A stretch of DNA of 41,178 bases. Origin: Verrucomicrobiales bacterium. Its GTDB lineage: Bacteria; Verrucomicrobiota; Verrucomicrobiia; Limisphaerales; CAIMTB01. Shown here piece by piece: positions 23,171 through 31,909 of this stretch. A program made the translations under genes and the position numbers. The stretch's first letter is position 1. The number at the start of each line of letters is the position of its first letter. Where the stretch lies: NCBI GenBank assembly GCA_016795425.1, contig JAEUHG010000093.1, positions 1 to 41,178 of the forward strand, written 5' to 3'. The notes beneath the pieces were generated by a model. That model was not told the DNA's origin. It saw only the letters and a program-made list of their open reading frames with translations, and made no database searches.

Positions 23171-23400
23171 CTGACTCGGTGATTGGGATGGTATCCCTCG
23201 TCAAGAGTCCTTCGTCATTTGACGCGAGCTTCGCGGAAGTCGACCTCGTCGATCCGGGTCTTCCGGAGTCCATTTGCCGGTCCGACCTTCCTTCCGCCCG
23301 TTTCAACGTGGTTTCGCGGGAGTGGGACCGTGTGGATCGGTCGTTGACCTGCGGGACTCCCACGAGCCTGGCCTGGAATCTCGACGTTCGGTCGCCATGA
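23167..23400 (+). CDS. Doubtful 77-aa ORF coupled to the previous gene
   Basis: A GTG at 23167 overlaps the upstream stop as GTGA, and the frame runs 77 codons to a TGA at 23398-23400, just before the end of the convergent LysR gene at 23402. The product (start MTDSVIGMVSLVKSPSS) has no recognisable domain and is rich in Ser, Asp and Arg. The reverse strand is also open here. The coupling is suggestive, but I would not call this a gene without homologues. No other gene lies in 23171-23401. Confidence 0.2.
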   Translation: MTDSVIGMVSLVKSPSSFDASFAEVDLVDPGLPESICRSDLPSARFNVVSREWDRVDRSLTCGTPTSLAWNLDVRSP

Positions 23401-23401
23401 C

Positions 23402-24334
23402 TCAGACGTGGTTTGTTGCAGGCAATTTGAGTGGGGCACTGTGCGAGATCGCTTGCGCCGCACTGGCCAAAGCCTCGACGAGAAGAGGTGTGGACGTCGG
23501 TGTCTTGCCGCGTTGCCAGAGGATCATGAAATCCCAGTGAGCTGTTTTGTCCGCAACGGGAACGAACGCGACTCCCGGATGCTTGTAGCCCCTAAAATAG
23601 CCCGGGAGAAGAGTCGTGGCGGATTCGGCCGCGACGTGGCCGAGGACATGAGTGATGCCGTCCAAGATCTCTATGAATCTCGGCCGGAAGCCCGCCCGTC
23701 GGCAGAGGACCTTGATCCATGCGTTTCTTCCGGGCATCTGCTCTTCATCTATTCCGATGAAGCCATGCCCCATCAATTCCTTCAGAGCAATGGACGGGCG
23801 CGTGGACAGCGGATCGTCTTTGGACAGCGCTGCGCAAACATCCACCGAGCAAAGCTTCCGGCTATGGAAAGAACGAGCGGCCACCATACCCTCCTGTCCA
23901 ATCAGTGCGACATCGAGATTCCCGGCCTGCAGCCCCGTGATCTGTTCTTTCGGTGACATATCAAAAAGTCGGAAACGAAGTTCGGGATGCTTCCTGCGGA
24001 TTTCGTCGAGAGCGGGGCTCAGGATCGAGTCGGCGGCCGAGATCAGATAGCCCACACGCAAGACAGGACGCGTGCCGTTCGCTCGCCGCCGAACCCCGGT
24101 CAGGGCTGCATCGTAGGATTTCAGCACAGGCTTCATTTCCGCAACCAGCGCATGCCCGAGATCTGTTAGGGTCACGCCTTTGGCCTCACGTTCGAGCAAT
24201 CGTCCACCGATTTCGTCCTCCAACCCTTTCATCTGCCGACTCAACGCCGGCTGGGTGACTCGTAACCGAACCGCGGCGCGGTTCACGCTGCCTTCCTCGA
24301 CGACCGCCAGGAAGGCCCGGATGCGTTCGATCAT
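23402..24334 (-). CDS. LysR-family transcriptional regulator
   Basis: The 310-aa protein has a LysR helix-turn-helix at about 1-60 (VNRAAVRLRVTQPALSRQMK) and an effector-binding domain from about 85 to 295. The ATG at 24334 gives the standard start MIERIRAFLAVVEEGS; the open frame back to 24532 lacks protein character. The gene is divergent from the PNPOx-like gene at 24557, with 222 nt between that contain an inverted repeat fit for a LysR site. The effector is unknown. Confidence 0.94.
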   Translation of the reverse strand: MIERIRAFLAVVEEGSVNRAAVRLRVTQPALSRQMKGLEDEIGGRLLEREAKGVTLTDLGHALVAEMKPVLKSYDAALTGVRRRANGTRPVLRVGYLISAADSILSPALDEIRRKHPELRFRLFDMSPKEQITGLQAGNLDVALIGQEGMVAARSFHSRKLCSVDVCAALSKDDPLSTRPSIALKELMGHGFIGIDEEQMPGRNAWIKVLCRRAGFRPRFIEILDGITHVLGHVAAESATTLLPGYFRGYKHPGVAFVPVADKTAHWDFMILWQRGKTPTSTPLLVEALASAAQAISHSAPLKLPATNHV

Positions 24335-24374
24335 GACAGGAGGGTATGCCGAAGCAGCATGCCAGCAATGCCGA

Positions 24375-24411
24375 ACCCAGGTTGGCGCGAATCGCTGAGG
24401 CAACCTAGGGT
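24375..24411. promoter_or_regulatory. Candidate LysR operator (inverted repeat)
   Basis: The arms ACCCAGGTTG (24375-24384) and CAACCTAGGGT (24401-24411) are inverted repeats with one extra A in the second arm and a 16-bp spacer. They lie between the divergent LysR and PNPOx-like genes, 41 nt upstream of the LysR start. Size and position fit a LysR recognition site; no experiment or comparison supports it yet. Confidence 0.4.
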
Positions 24412-24556
24412 CGCATTCAACCGATGTGTAATCCGAAGAACGACCTGGTGGAACCATTGCTGTTCTCCCTGCACATTGCGACGATACTATTTCCTGCCTC
24501 CCCCTCTCGGAACCGGAGAATGGACCGAGCATCGTTCATCTCAACCTGACCTTAAT

Positions 24557-25153
24557 ATGGCTGATCGATTCATGCGGACCGTGTTGACCCCCTCGGTTCT
24601 CGCGGCGCAAAAGCACTATTTCGGGCGCCAGTATCCCCTCGAAGCGGCGCCCGCGCGCGACCTCCTGACCGAGGGCGAGATCGAGTTCATCACCACGCGG
24701 GACAGCTTTTACCTGGGGACGGTGACCGAATCCGGCTGGCCTTATATCCAGCACCGGGGAGGTGAGCCCGGGTTTCTCCGCGTTCTGGGACCGGGGCGGA
24801 TTGGCTTCGCTGACTACAAGGGCAACCGTCAGATGATTTCCACGGGCAACCTCGGGGCCGATGACCGGGTTTCGCTGTTCCTGATGGATTATCGACGGCG
24901 CCAACGGCTGAAGATCCTTGGCCACGCGCGGGTGCTCGACGCGCGGGAGAACACGGATCTCGTGGGGCAGCTCGCCGAGCCCAAGGTGCATGGGATTGTC
25001 GAACGCCTCTTCCTCATCGAAGTACTGTCCTTCGACTGGAATTGCCCCAAGTACATCACCCCTCGATTCACCCTTGCGGAGGTTGAGGAGGTCGTGGCCC
25101 CGCTTCGGCAGCGCATCACCGATCTCGAGGCGCAGCTGGCGGCACGTTCCTAA
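24557..25153 (+). CDS. Pyridoxamine 5'-phosphate oxidase-family flavoprotein
   Basis: The 198-aa protein shows the split-barrel FMN-binding fold: FYLGTVTESGWPYIQHRGG near residue 55, then FLRVLGPGRIGFADYKGNR and DDRVSLFLMDYRRRQRLKI, where FMN phosphate-binding Arg/Lys residues are expected. It ends in a short coiled coil (LRQRITDLEAQLA). The ATG at 24557 gives the normal N-terminus. Members reduce or bind small molecules with FMN or F420; this subgroup is not genuine PNP oxidase and its substrate is unknown. It is likely controlled by the divergent LysR protein. Confidence 0.88.
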   Translation: MADRFMRTVLTPSVLAAQKHYFGRQYPLEAAPARDLLTEGEIEFITTRDSFYLGTVTESGWPYIQHRGGEPGFLRVLGPGRIGFADYKGNRQMISTGNLGADDRVSLFLMDYRRRQRLKILGHARVLDARENTDLVGQLAEPKVHGIVERLFLIEVLSFDWNCPKYITPRFTLAEVEEVVAPLRQRITDLEAQLAARS

Positions 25154-25242
25154 AGAGGTCACCGCGTTTCTGGCTGGTGGACCGCACGGCGTTGTCCTGG
25201 TGGGCGAAACCGAGCTAAGTGGATGCTCTGCTATCGGCGATG

Positions 25243-26463
25243 TCAGTTGGTGGAAGCGGTGGGCAGTTCCCCACATAGATCGAACGCCTTCAACGCCTGG
25301 GCCGTGGCGATGTAGGTGATGTAATGGAAATTGCCGCGATAGAGCGAGTGCATCCACCAGCGCCCGCTTTCGCGTTGTTCGCGTCTCAGCCACGCGAGGC
25401 CGCGCTGAATTCGGGCGTCGGCTGCCGGCACGTTGCTCTGTCGAAACAGCACGATGGCGAGCGCCGTCATGTACGAATCGCTTTCGGGCCGATCGGCGTC
25501 GGGCAGGTTCTTGAGGAGATTCAGAACGGCCGGGCTCATTTCGAAGTGCCAGTCGTTGATCGGCGACAGGTCGCGCGTGGACCAACCGCCGTCGGAATGC
25601 TGGAGTGAGGTAAGCAGCGCCAACGCCTGCTCCCGTTCCGATTGAAGGACGAGTTCCGGCAGGTAGTGCGCGAGTTGGAGCTTCAGGATGCGGTCGAAGT
25701 CGTTCTTCGGAGCACAACGTCGAAGCCATTCCTTCATCTTCGCGACCCGGGCGAGGAGCGCCTTGTCCTTGAGGCCGGCCAACCAGCCCGGCGCCGCGCA
25801 CGTCGCGCGCGCGGCCTGCAACGTGAGTTCGAAGTCCGTCGTGATGTGTGGAATCTCCACCTCCCCGTGACTGACGAAAGCGCCATTCTCCGATTGCCGC
25901 TCAAACATGTCGCGGAGCGAGCGGTCGGTGGGTTCGGAAGTTTTTTCGGCGAGGTGTCGATCCCACTCGGCCAGCCCGAGGCTGCGCCAGACGCTGTAAA
26001 ACGTGTTCGGGTAGTGCTTGTGGCCGTTCTCTTCCGTTTCCTTCACCGACGCGACTTCCTTTGGGACGGAATCGACAAAATCCGCATGCACCTCGGCGCT
26101 GGGCTTGCCGAACTGCTTCGTCCACGCCGTGCGCTCCGCCAGGTAGGGACCGGTGGTGTGGCAGTTCACGCAGGATTTCTCGCGCACCCAGCTCAACGCG
26201 CCATCCTCCAAATATTTTGCGGCGAGCCTGAGCGACTCGGGGCCGAACCGCTTCACGCGCGGTTCGGCCGCGGAAGGCACGCTCACACGGATGTCTCCCG
26301 ACTGATACTGAAAGGCCGGCTTCGCCTGGTCTTGTGCATTTCCGGGCGCAACCATCACGAGGGTGGCCAGCGCTGCCACGGAAGTCCTACCCACCGCTCG
26401 GAGACTGGTGCGTCGCGTGGTGGTACACCAGGCACGGAGAGTTGCTACTGTGACCACGCTCAT
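25243..26463 (-). CDS. Exported CxxCH protein with a terpene-cyclase-like alpha/alpha fold
   Basis: This 406-aa protein has a Tat-less signal region (SVAALATLVMVAPGNAQ). One heme-c-type motif, CVNCH, occurs at about residues 98-102. A helical body follows whose C-terminal half carries motifs like the QW repeats of squalene-hopene cyclases (LQHSDGGWSTRD, EQRESGRWWMHSLYRG). The catalytic DxDD of true cyclases is not visible. Such proteins are found in Planctomycetes and Verrucomicrobia, annotated loosely as prenyltransferase/squalene oxidase repeat proteins. One CxxCH implies a single covalent heme if it is exported and matured. The ATG at 26463 starts the exported form. A quinoprotein-like propeller gene lies upstream, 133 nt away. 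Confidence 0.78.
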   Translation of the reverse strand: MSVVTVATLRAWCTTTRRTSLRAVGRTSVAALATLVMVAPGNAQDQAKPAFQYQSGDIRVSVPSAAEPRVKRFGPESLRLAAKYLEDGALSWVREKSCVNCHTTGPYLAERTAWTKQFGKPSAEVHADFVDSVPKEVASVKETEENGHKHYPNTFYSVWRSLGLAEWDRHLAEKTSEPTDRSLRDMFERQSENGAFVSHGEVEIPHITTDFELTLQAARATCAAPGWLAGLKDKALLARVAKMKEWLRRCAPKNDFDRILKLQLAHYLPELVLQSEREQALALLTSLQHSDGGWSTRDLSPINDWHFEMSPAVLNLLKNLPDADRPESDSYMTALAIVLFRQSNVPAADARIQRGLAWLRREQRESGRWWMHSLYRGNFHYITYIATAQALKAFDLCGELPTASTN

Positions 26464-26596
26464 AGTTTCGGAGAGGTGTTGATTCCAGGTATCAGCGAAT
26501 GGTGCGCCATCAAATGGGGGCATTCAAGCGGTGCCACCACGGGAAAACTTCGGCGGACGGAGGAACCGGAGCTTCGCGCCATGGACGAACACTCTC

Positions 26597-27886
26597 TCAC
26601 TCCTTCTGGCGGGCCGAGAGGCAGTAGAGGAATTTGTCGGATCGCACGAGCAGCCGGTGGCCCGCGACCGCCGGGCTCGCGTCGAAACTGCTGCGGTCGC
26701 CAAGTTCGTTGCGGGCGATGAGTTCGAATCGCGGTTGCGCCTTGAGGACGATGCCCACGCCGTTTCGGGTGAAGGCGTAGATGCGCCCCTCGGCGAGCAC
26801 CGGAGAACCATAGAATGGCCCGGAGTTGGGAATGCGTTCTTCATAGACGAGTTTGCCGGTGGCCGCCTCGACGCAATACGCGATGCCAAGATTCTCATGC
26901 AGCCAGTAGAGATGACCTTCGTGGAGAAGTGGCGAGGGAACGTTTGAACCCTTGTTCAACGTCCAGCGCCGATGTGAAGCCGTCACGTCGCCACGGCCAC
27001 CGGGGCGCACGGCCAAGGCCCCGCCGGTGCGCCCACCGATGCAGTAGACCGTGTCCGCGTCATTCAACAGGCTCGGTACCATGTACCATCCGATCCCCGT
27101 CGCGCAGGACCACAGCGATTGGCCAGTTGCGGGATCAAGGCCGAGCACTTTTCCGAGGATGGCGACGACGAGTTCCTGCCGACCCTCAGAGACGGGTACG
27201 AGAATCGGGGTGTTCCAGGATTCTTTCATCCCGCCGGTCCGCCAAAGTTCCTTTCCCGTGGCCTTGTCCAGCGCCACCAGGGATTCGCTTTCCACCGCCG
27301 CGTTGACGAGAAGGAGGTTGCCGTGAACCACCGGCGACGACGCGGATCCCCAGCCATGCGTCGCCGAGCCGACGTCGGCGTGCCAGAGTTTTTGACCGTC
27401 GTGATTGTAGGCGAGAACACCCGACTTGCCGAAGAAGACGTAGACCCGGTCGGCCTCCACGTAGGGCGTGCTGGAGGCGTATCCGTGGTCGCGCACCTTG
27501 GGCTCCTCGGGTTGTGCTGCGGCGACATCGTGTTTCCAGATCAACTTGCCGCTCGCGAGTTCGAGGCAGAGAAGATGGCGTTGGAGTGATCCGGGATCAC
27601 CCCCTGGCGTCCCCGGAATAGCGTAGCCCGTGTAGCAAGTGAGAAACACACGGTCTCCTTTGGTCACCGGGCTGGATCCACCAGGGCCGGGGAGGGGTGC
27701 CTTCCATTCGACGTTTCGCTCCGTGCTCCAAGTTGTCGGCAGCCCTTTGCCCGGGCTGATGCCTTGTCCGCCCGGCCCGCGGAATCGTGGCCAATCCACG
27801 GGTGTGGACTGTGCGGCCAGGGTTAGAGCGAGGCTCATCAGGGCGCTGACGGCCAATGGCACGGGGGGCAGCGAATGCGGATTCAT
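26597..27886 (-). CDS. Exported PQQ-like beta-propeller protein
   Basis: The 429-aa protein has a signal peptide (PLAVSALMSLALTLAAQS) followed by DWPRFRGPGGQG, the standard opening of Verrucomicrobia/Planctomycetes quinoprotein-like propellers. Repeated blades carry tryptophan-docking-type motifs (GKELWRTGG, GQSLWSCATG, KLIWKHDV, GKLVYEE). The ATG at 27886 starts the signal peptide. It may be a PQQ-dependent dehydrogenase-like or BamB-like scaffold; residues that bind PQQ and metal in true dehydrogenases are not evident. The CxxCH gene downstream suggests a periplasmic redox partnership, which is inference. Confidence 0.88.
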   Translation of the reverse strand: MNPHSLPPVPLAVSALMSLALTLAAQSTPVDWPRFRGPGGQGISPGKGLPTTWSTERNVEWKAPLPGPGGSSPVTKGDRVFLTCYTGYAIPGTPGGDPGSLQRHLLCLELASGKLIWKHDVAAAQPEEPKVRDHGYASSTPYVEADRVYVFFGKSGVLAYNHDGQKLWHADVGSATHGWGSASSPVVHGNLLLVNAAVESESLVALDKATGKELWRTGGMKESWNTPILVPVSEGRQELVVAILGKVLGLDPATGQSLWSCATGIGWYMVPSLLNDADTVYCIGGRTGGALAVRPGGRGDVTASHRRWTLNKGSNVPSPLLHEGHLYWLHENLGIAYCVEAATGKLVYEERIPNSGPFYGSPVLAEGRIYAFTRNGVGIVLKAQPRFELIARNELGDRSSFDASPAVAGHRLLVRSDKFLYCLSARQKE

Positions 27887-27976
27887 CGAGACGTGATAGG
27901 AGATGGTTGTTACCTGGATCATCCAGAAGGTGACAGGAAGAAAGGCGGCGGAGGCAGATCGGGCGGTCTTCGGTTC

Positions 27977-27990
27977 CCGGGTTGACCCGG
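27977..27990. promoter_or_regulatory. Inverted repeat in a divergent promoter region
   Basis: CCGGGT (27977-27982) and ACCCGG (27985-27990) form a 6-bp inverted repeat with a TG spacer, between the propeller gene (-) and the protease gene (+). It may be an operator or a short hairpin. GC-rich DNA makes such palindromes common, so the call is weak. Confidence 0.25.
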
Positions 27991-28039
27991 AGTTTCCGCC
28001 GATGCCGTTGAGGTTCGCTAGGTCTCAGCTCGGGTCTTC

Positions 28040-29311
28040 ATGAACTTTCGCGGCAATTTGGTTCTCGGCCTGGGAGGCGGGCCTACCCTTGGAGCGATGT
28101 CCGCGCTGTGTGGTCCGGAAGCTTCTCGGGGTCCGAGTCTAAAGAGGAAGTGGGTTCGGATTTTGGCCGCGATTTCGGCGGTTGGTGCGGCCGGGGTCGT
28201 GACGGTTCTGCTCCTTGCGGCGCGGTTCGATGCTCGCGACTGGCCCGGGTTGGTCGCGTGGACGCATGGCCTCCGTCCCGTGACCACCCTCTCCCCTCAC
28301 GACGATGTGCGCTGGGTCAGTCTACGAACGCTGGATCTCACCGCTCGGACGGAGGTGCTTCCGACCTTGGTTTTCAATTCGCGCACGCGATGGCCGAGTC
28401 CAGACCGGCGACCGCCGGGCTTCGATCCAGGCCAGATGCTGACTAACGCGATGAACCCCGGTCTGGGTGTGCGTGCCTTGCATCGACAGGGGATCACGGG
28501 CCGCGGAGTGAGCGTGGCCATCATCGACTTCAATGTCATCGGGGAACATCCGGAATACGTTGACCGTCTCGCGACGATTCATCGTCTCGAGGGAGTTCGG
28601 CCGAAGGACGCCAGCATGCATGGTCCCGCCGTCCTCAGTTTGCTTGCGGGTCAAAGCTGCGGCACCGCTCCTGAGGCCCGGGTTTATTATGTTGCGACAA
28701 CCGATCCTGGAGGAGATGCCGCTGAACAAGCCAAGGCCCTGGACTGGATCATCGAACAAAATCGCCGGCTTCCGATGCCGGACCGGATACGCGTCGTCTC
28801 CATCTCCGCCGCGCCGTCGGGTCCGGCCCTGTATCCTTTTCGCAACGGGGCACTCTACGACGCCGCCTGCGACCGCGCGGAGCAATCAGGGATCCTGGTG
28901 ATCGATGCCACGGTGAGTCGGGGCTTCATCGGACCCTGTACCCTGGATCCGGCTGATCCCGAGGATCCAAGTCGTTGCCGGCCGGTGCAGGCCAGGGGGC
29001 GCACCAACTATTTTTCTGGGCGAATACTGTGCCCGACGTCCCCACGGACGACCGCGGAGGAATATGGCCCGGGCCTTCTGGGCTACCAGTATTGCGGACT
29101 TCAGCGCGAAACGCGGGAGGCGGCGGGGTCGAGTTGGTCGATGCCGTATGCCGCGGGAGTCGCAGCCCTCGGATGGCAACTCCGCCCCGAAGTGAGTGCG
29201 GCCGAGATGCGGGACCTGCTACGAGCAACCGCTCGGGTCCTTCCCACCGGCGAGCGCATTATCGACCCGCCGTCGTTGGTGGCCCGGCTGCGCGGTTCCG
29301 TGCCCCGCTGA
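28040..29311 (+). CDS. Membrane-anchored S8 (subtilisin-like) serine protease
   Basis: The 423-aa protein has an N-terminal membrane anchor at about 40-60 (ILAAISAVGAAGVVTVLLLA) and a compact S8 domain. The triad is readable: Asp163 (AIIDFN), His194 (MHGPAVLSLLAG) and Ser365 (GSSWSMPYAAGVAAL). Flanking residues differ from the classical DTG, HGTHVAG and GTSMATP. The segment that normally carries the oxyanion Asn (AAGN type) reads GILVIDATVSRG, so the Asn may be absent. Several Cys residues (300, 313, 331, 352) suggest disulfides outside the cytoplasm. No propeptide is obvious. The gene stands alone, divergent from the propeller gene. Confidence 0.88.
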   Translation: MNFRGNLVLGLGGGPTLGAMSALCGPEASRGPSLKRKWVRILAAISAVGAAGVVTVLLLAARFDARDWPGLVAWTHGLRPVTTLSPHDDVRWVSLRTLDLTARTEVLPTLVFNSRTRWPSPDRRPPGFDPGQMLTNAMNPGLGVRALHRQGITGRGVSVAIIDFNVIGEHPEYVDRLATIHRLEGVRPKDASMHGPAVLSLLAGQSCGTAPEARVYYVATTDPGGDAAEQAKALDWIIEQNRRLPMPDRIRVVSISAAPSGPALYPFRNGALYDAACDRAEQSGILVIDATVSRGFIGPCTLDPADPEDPSRCRPVQARGRTNYFSGRILCPTSPRTTAEEYGPGLLGYQYCGLQRETREAAGSSWSMPYAAGVAALGWQLRPEVSAAEMRDLLRATARVLPTGERIIDPPSLVARLRGSVPR

Positions 29312-29365
29312 GCACCGCTCGCCTGCCAATCGCAAGGGGCAACCCTGTCAGTCAGTGCGCCGTGT

Positions 29366-31690
29366 TCAGGAAGGACCGGCACCCGCGACCACGACACGGA
29401 AGATGAACGCGGAGGTCGCGCTGTTCGGCGCTTCGGCACGGTACGTGACACGCTCCAGGCCGTTGCCAAGATCGACAGGTGGCAGCGACGTCGTCGGCAG
29501 CAGCGACGTGAAGCCTGCGTCGGCTGCTCCCTCGACCGTGACGGTGGTTGAGCCGAGTTCCTTGCGTCGGACAAAGGTTACGGACGGGTAGGTTGTGGCC
29601 CCCACCGGCACCGAACCGACTTCGAACTTAGGGCGATCGTTCGCTTGGGCCGAGCCGGGCGCAGTGCCGAAGGCGAATTCAGCCGCGTTGGGGAAACCAT
29701 CCTGGTCTGGATCATCAGTCGGACCACGACTTCCATCGGGAAGACCTTGGGTGGCAATCCAGTCTGAGAACGGATCGTCGCCTCCGGTTCCGGAGTTGCC
29801 ATTGGCGCCGAGCTTGATGTCGTAGTAGGCAAAAAGGCCGCCGGCAAAGTTGGCCGCGACGAGGCGTGAGCCGGTGTAGAGCAGGCGATTCTTGTCCTGG
29901 GGGAGGAAAGGCGCAGGGAAGGTGTTCGTGTCGACGGTCCAGGTTGTTCCGTCATCCGAGTAAATCAGGCGTTGGCCGGCGAGGGTGTTGGCGCCCAGGT
30001 ATTGCATCGTGTAGAGACGGCCATTGGCGTCGATGAGCGAGGTCCCCGCCGGTTGCGGCATGGCTGCCGATTGCATGGAGTAATTGACCGCGGTCCAGGT
30101 CGCGCCATCGGTTGAGGAGAAAAGAGCCTGCTGGGCGCTGAGATAATAGCGGTTCCCGGATTTCACGAAGTCGCTGTACCCCGAGTTTGGGGTATTCTGC
30201 AGGATCTGGAGGGTCCAGGTCTTCAGATCGGTGGAGGAGAAGAACCGGGTCTCGCCAGCAAATCCTTGGGCGAAGATCAAGTAGCGGCCATCGAGGTAGG
30301 CAAACGATCCGACGCCCACGGTGGTGGTCCGGGTCGCGGGATGGAAGACATCGGGGATCGCGGTCCACGCCACGCCGTCGGACGAACTGTAAAGGTTGGT
30401 GTTGCCATTGGCGTATCCGACATAGTGTGTGCCGTCCCAGACGATATCCCGAATCGAAACCACGGGATCATGCCGGGTGAAAGTGACGCCGTCGGTGGAC
30501 CGGATGACGCTGCGCGGTGAAACCGAGTAGGCGAGAAACGCGCCGTTCAGATGGCGTACTGAAATGAAGTTGTCGGCGAAGCCCGTGTTGTTCGATGACC
30601 AACGCGTACCGTCGACGCTGGTGAAGATGCCGCCGGGAGTGCCGCCGGCGTTGCCAACGCCGACGAACCGGCCTCCGCCCTGGGCCAACATCGTGACCGA
30701 CGCATCGAATCCCTGCCGGTGGGGGCTCCAGGTGACTCCGCCGTCGGTGCTCGAGGCAATCGCGCCTCCGACGCCGCCAAAGAAGAACCGATTGTCGGAA
30801 GCGCGAAACGCCAGCGTCCGATAGGCCAGAGATTGGCTGGTGGGTACGAACCCGGCGATCTCCCAGGAATCGCCGTTGTTCGTGGAGGCGTAGACCGTGC
30901 CGTTGTAGGCGAGAACCAGCCAACGCCCGTTGCCGTGGGTGACCGCCTGGAATCCACCGGCGCTGGGCGGAATCGGCAGCGAGGTCCACGAGGTGCCGTC
31001 GGTCGAGCGGAAGATATTCGTGGTGGTGCCGGCGAGGTAGGCGCCGACCGCGATGAGACGGCCATCTCCAAGCTGAATGTCTCCAACGTAATATCCCGGC
31101 GCGGTGAAGTTTGACGTCCAGGCCACTCCGTCGCTGGAACTGGCGATAAGATTCTGTCCCACGACGACCAAGCGGTTGTTGAACCAGACGCCGTCGGCGG
31201 GTTGCGCAATGGCGAGGTCGTTGTTCGGGGACGGGGCCCAAGTCACCGCGTCGGTGGAGGTGGCCATGCGTTTGGACAGGCCCAGTGCCCAGTACGTGCT
31301 GCCGTTCCCAATGACCACGTAGGGCTCCGTCGTCAGCAACTCGCTGGAGGTCCAGTTCACCAGGTCCGGGCTGCTGTGGATGTAGCCGGGTGAGGCGGCG
31401 ATCCACTTGCCGTTGGCCCAGGTCAGATCCTGCACGACGACCGAGCCGTTGGCGAATTTCGGCAGCGTCTGCGAGCGCCAGTCATTTGTGCCATTGGGAC
31501 TGGCCATCAGCGCGTAACCTTCGAAGACCGCGCCGGCAACCTGGCCGTCGCCACCCACGACGAGGCGGGTAAAGGTCTGGCCCGGGGTAGGATTCACAAC
31601 CTGCCATTGTCCGTGCACACAGGTGAGAGTGGATAAGAGCCCTGCTAGGACAACCGCCGTTCGCGAGACGCTGGGGAGTGGGTTCGACAT
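29366..31690 (-). CDS. Exported Asp-box (BNR) beta-propeller protein
   Basis: The 774-aa protein has a signal peptide (VSRTAVVLAGLLSTLTCVHG). Some thirteen repeats follow, about 50 residues apart, each containing a form of S-S/T-D-G-x-T/A-W (for example FRSTDGTSWTS, ASSTDGGVTWSP, YSSSDGVAWTA), the Asp-box of sialidase-type propellers. Thirteen motifs would suit two propellers. Near residue 665 lies DPDQDGFPNAAEFAFGT, an Asp-rich calcium-binding-like motif typical of secreted Verrucomicrobia proteins, followed by a beta domain. No sialidase catalytic Arg triad is evident. The ATG at 31690 starts the signal peptide. It may bind glycans or proteins at the cell surface. Confidence 0.85.
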   Translation of the reverse strand: MSNPLPSVSRTAVVLAGLLSTLTCVHGQWQVVNPTPGQTFTRLVVGGDGQVAGAVFEGYALMASPNGTNDWRSQTLPKFANGSVVVQDLTWANGKWIAASPGYIHSSPDLVNWTSSELLTTEPYVVIGNGSTYWALGLSKRMATSTDAVTWAPSPNNDLAIAQPADGVWFNNRLVVVGQNLIASSSDGVAWTSNFTAPGYYVGDIQLGDGRLIAVGAYLAGTTTNIFRSTDGTSWTSLPIPPSAGGFQAVTHGNGRWLVLAYNGTVYASTNNGDSWEIAGFVPTSQSLAYRTLAFRASDNRFFFGGVGGAIASSTDGGVTWSPHRQGFDASVTMLAQGGGRFVGVGNAGGTPGGIFTSVDGTRWSSNNTGFADNFISVRHLNGAFLAYSVSPRSVIRSTDGVTFTRHDPVVSIRDIVWDGTHYVGYANGNTNLYSSSDGVAWTAIPDVFHPATRTTTVGVGSFAYLDGRYLIFAQGFAGETRFFSSTDLKTWTLQILQNTPNSGYSDFVKSGNRYYLSAQQALFSSTDGATWTAVNYSMQSAAMPQPAGTSLIDANGRLYTMQYLGANTLAGQRLIYSDDGTTWTVDTNTFPAPFLPQDKNRLLYTGSRLVAANFAGGLFAYYDIKLGANGNSGTGGDDPFSDWIATQGLPDGSRGPTDDPDQDGFPNAAEFAFGTAPGSAQANDRPKFEVGSVPVGATTYPSVTFVRRKELGSTTVTVEGAADAGFTSLLPTTSLPPVDLGNGLERVTYRAEAPNSATSAFIFRVVVAGAGPS

Positions 31691-31909
31691 CGGCGATAAG
31701 CGTGTCCGGTAGGACTCCAATCTCTCAATACGCAAGTTCACGTAGGTCGTAGGAAAGATCCTCCAAATAACGCCGATCGGACCGTCGCGATAGCCTGAGA
31801 CTTACTTCCAACGGCTTCCCAGGGGTCGGTCTGTCTCGGCGGCTGAGTAGGCGGCCTTCTTTTTCTCCGGGATGGGTCCGTTTCGACAGAGCGCCGAGCC
31901 GACCGCCAT

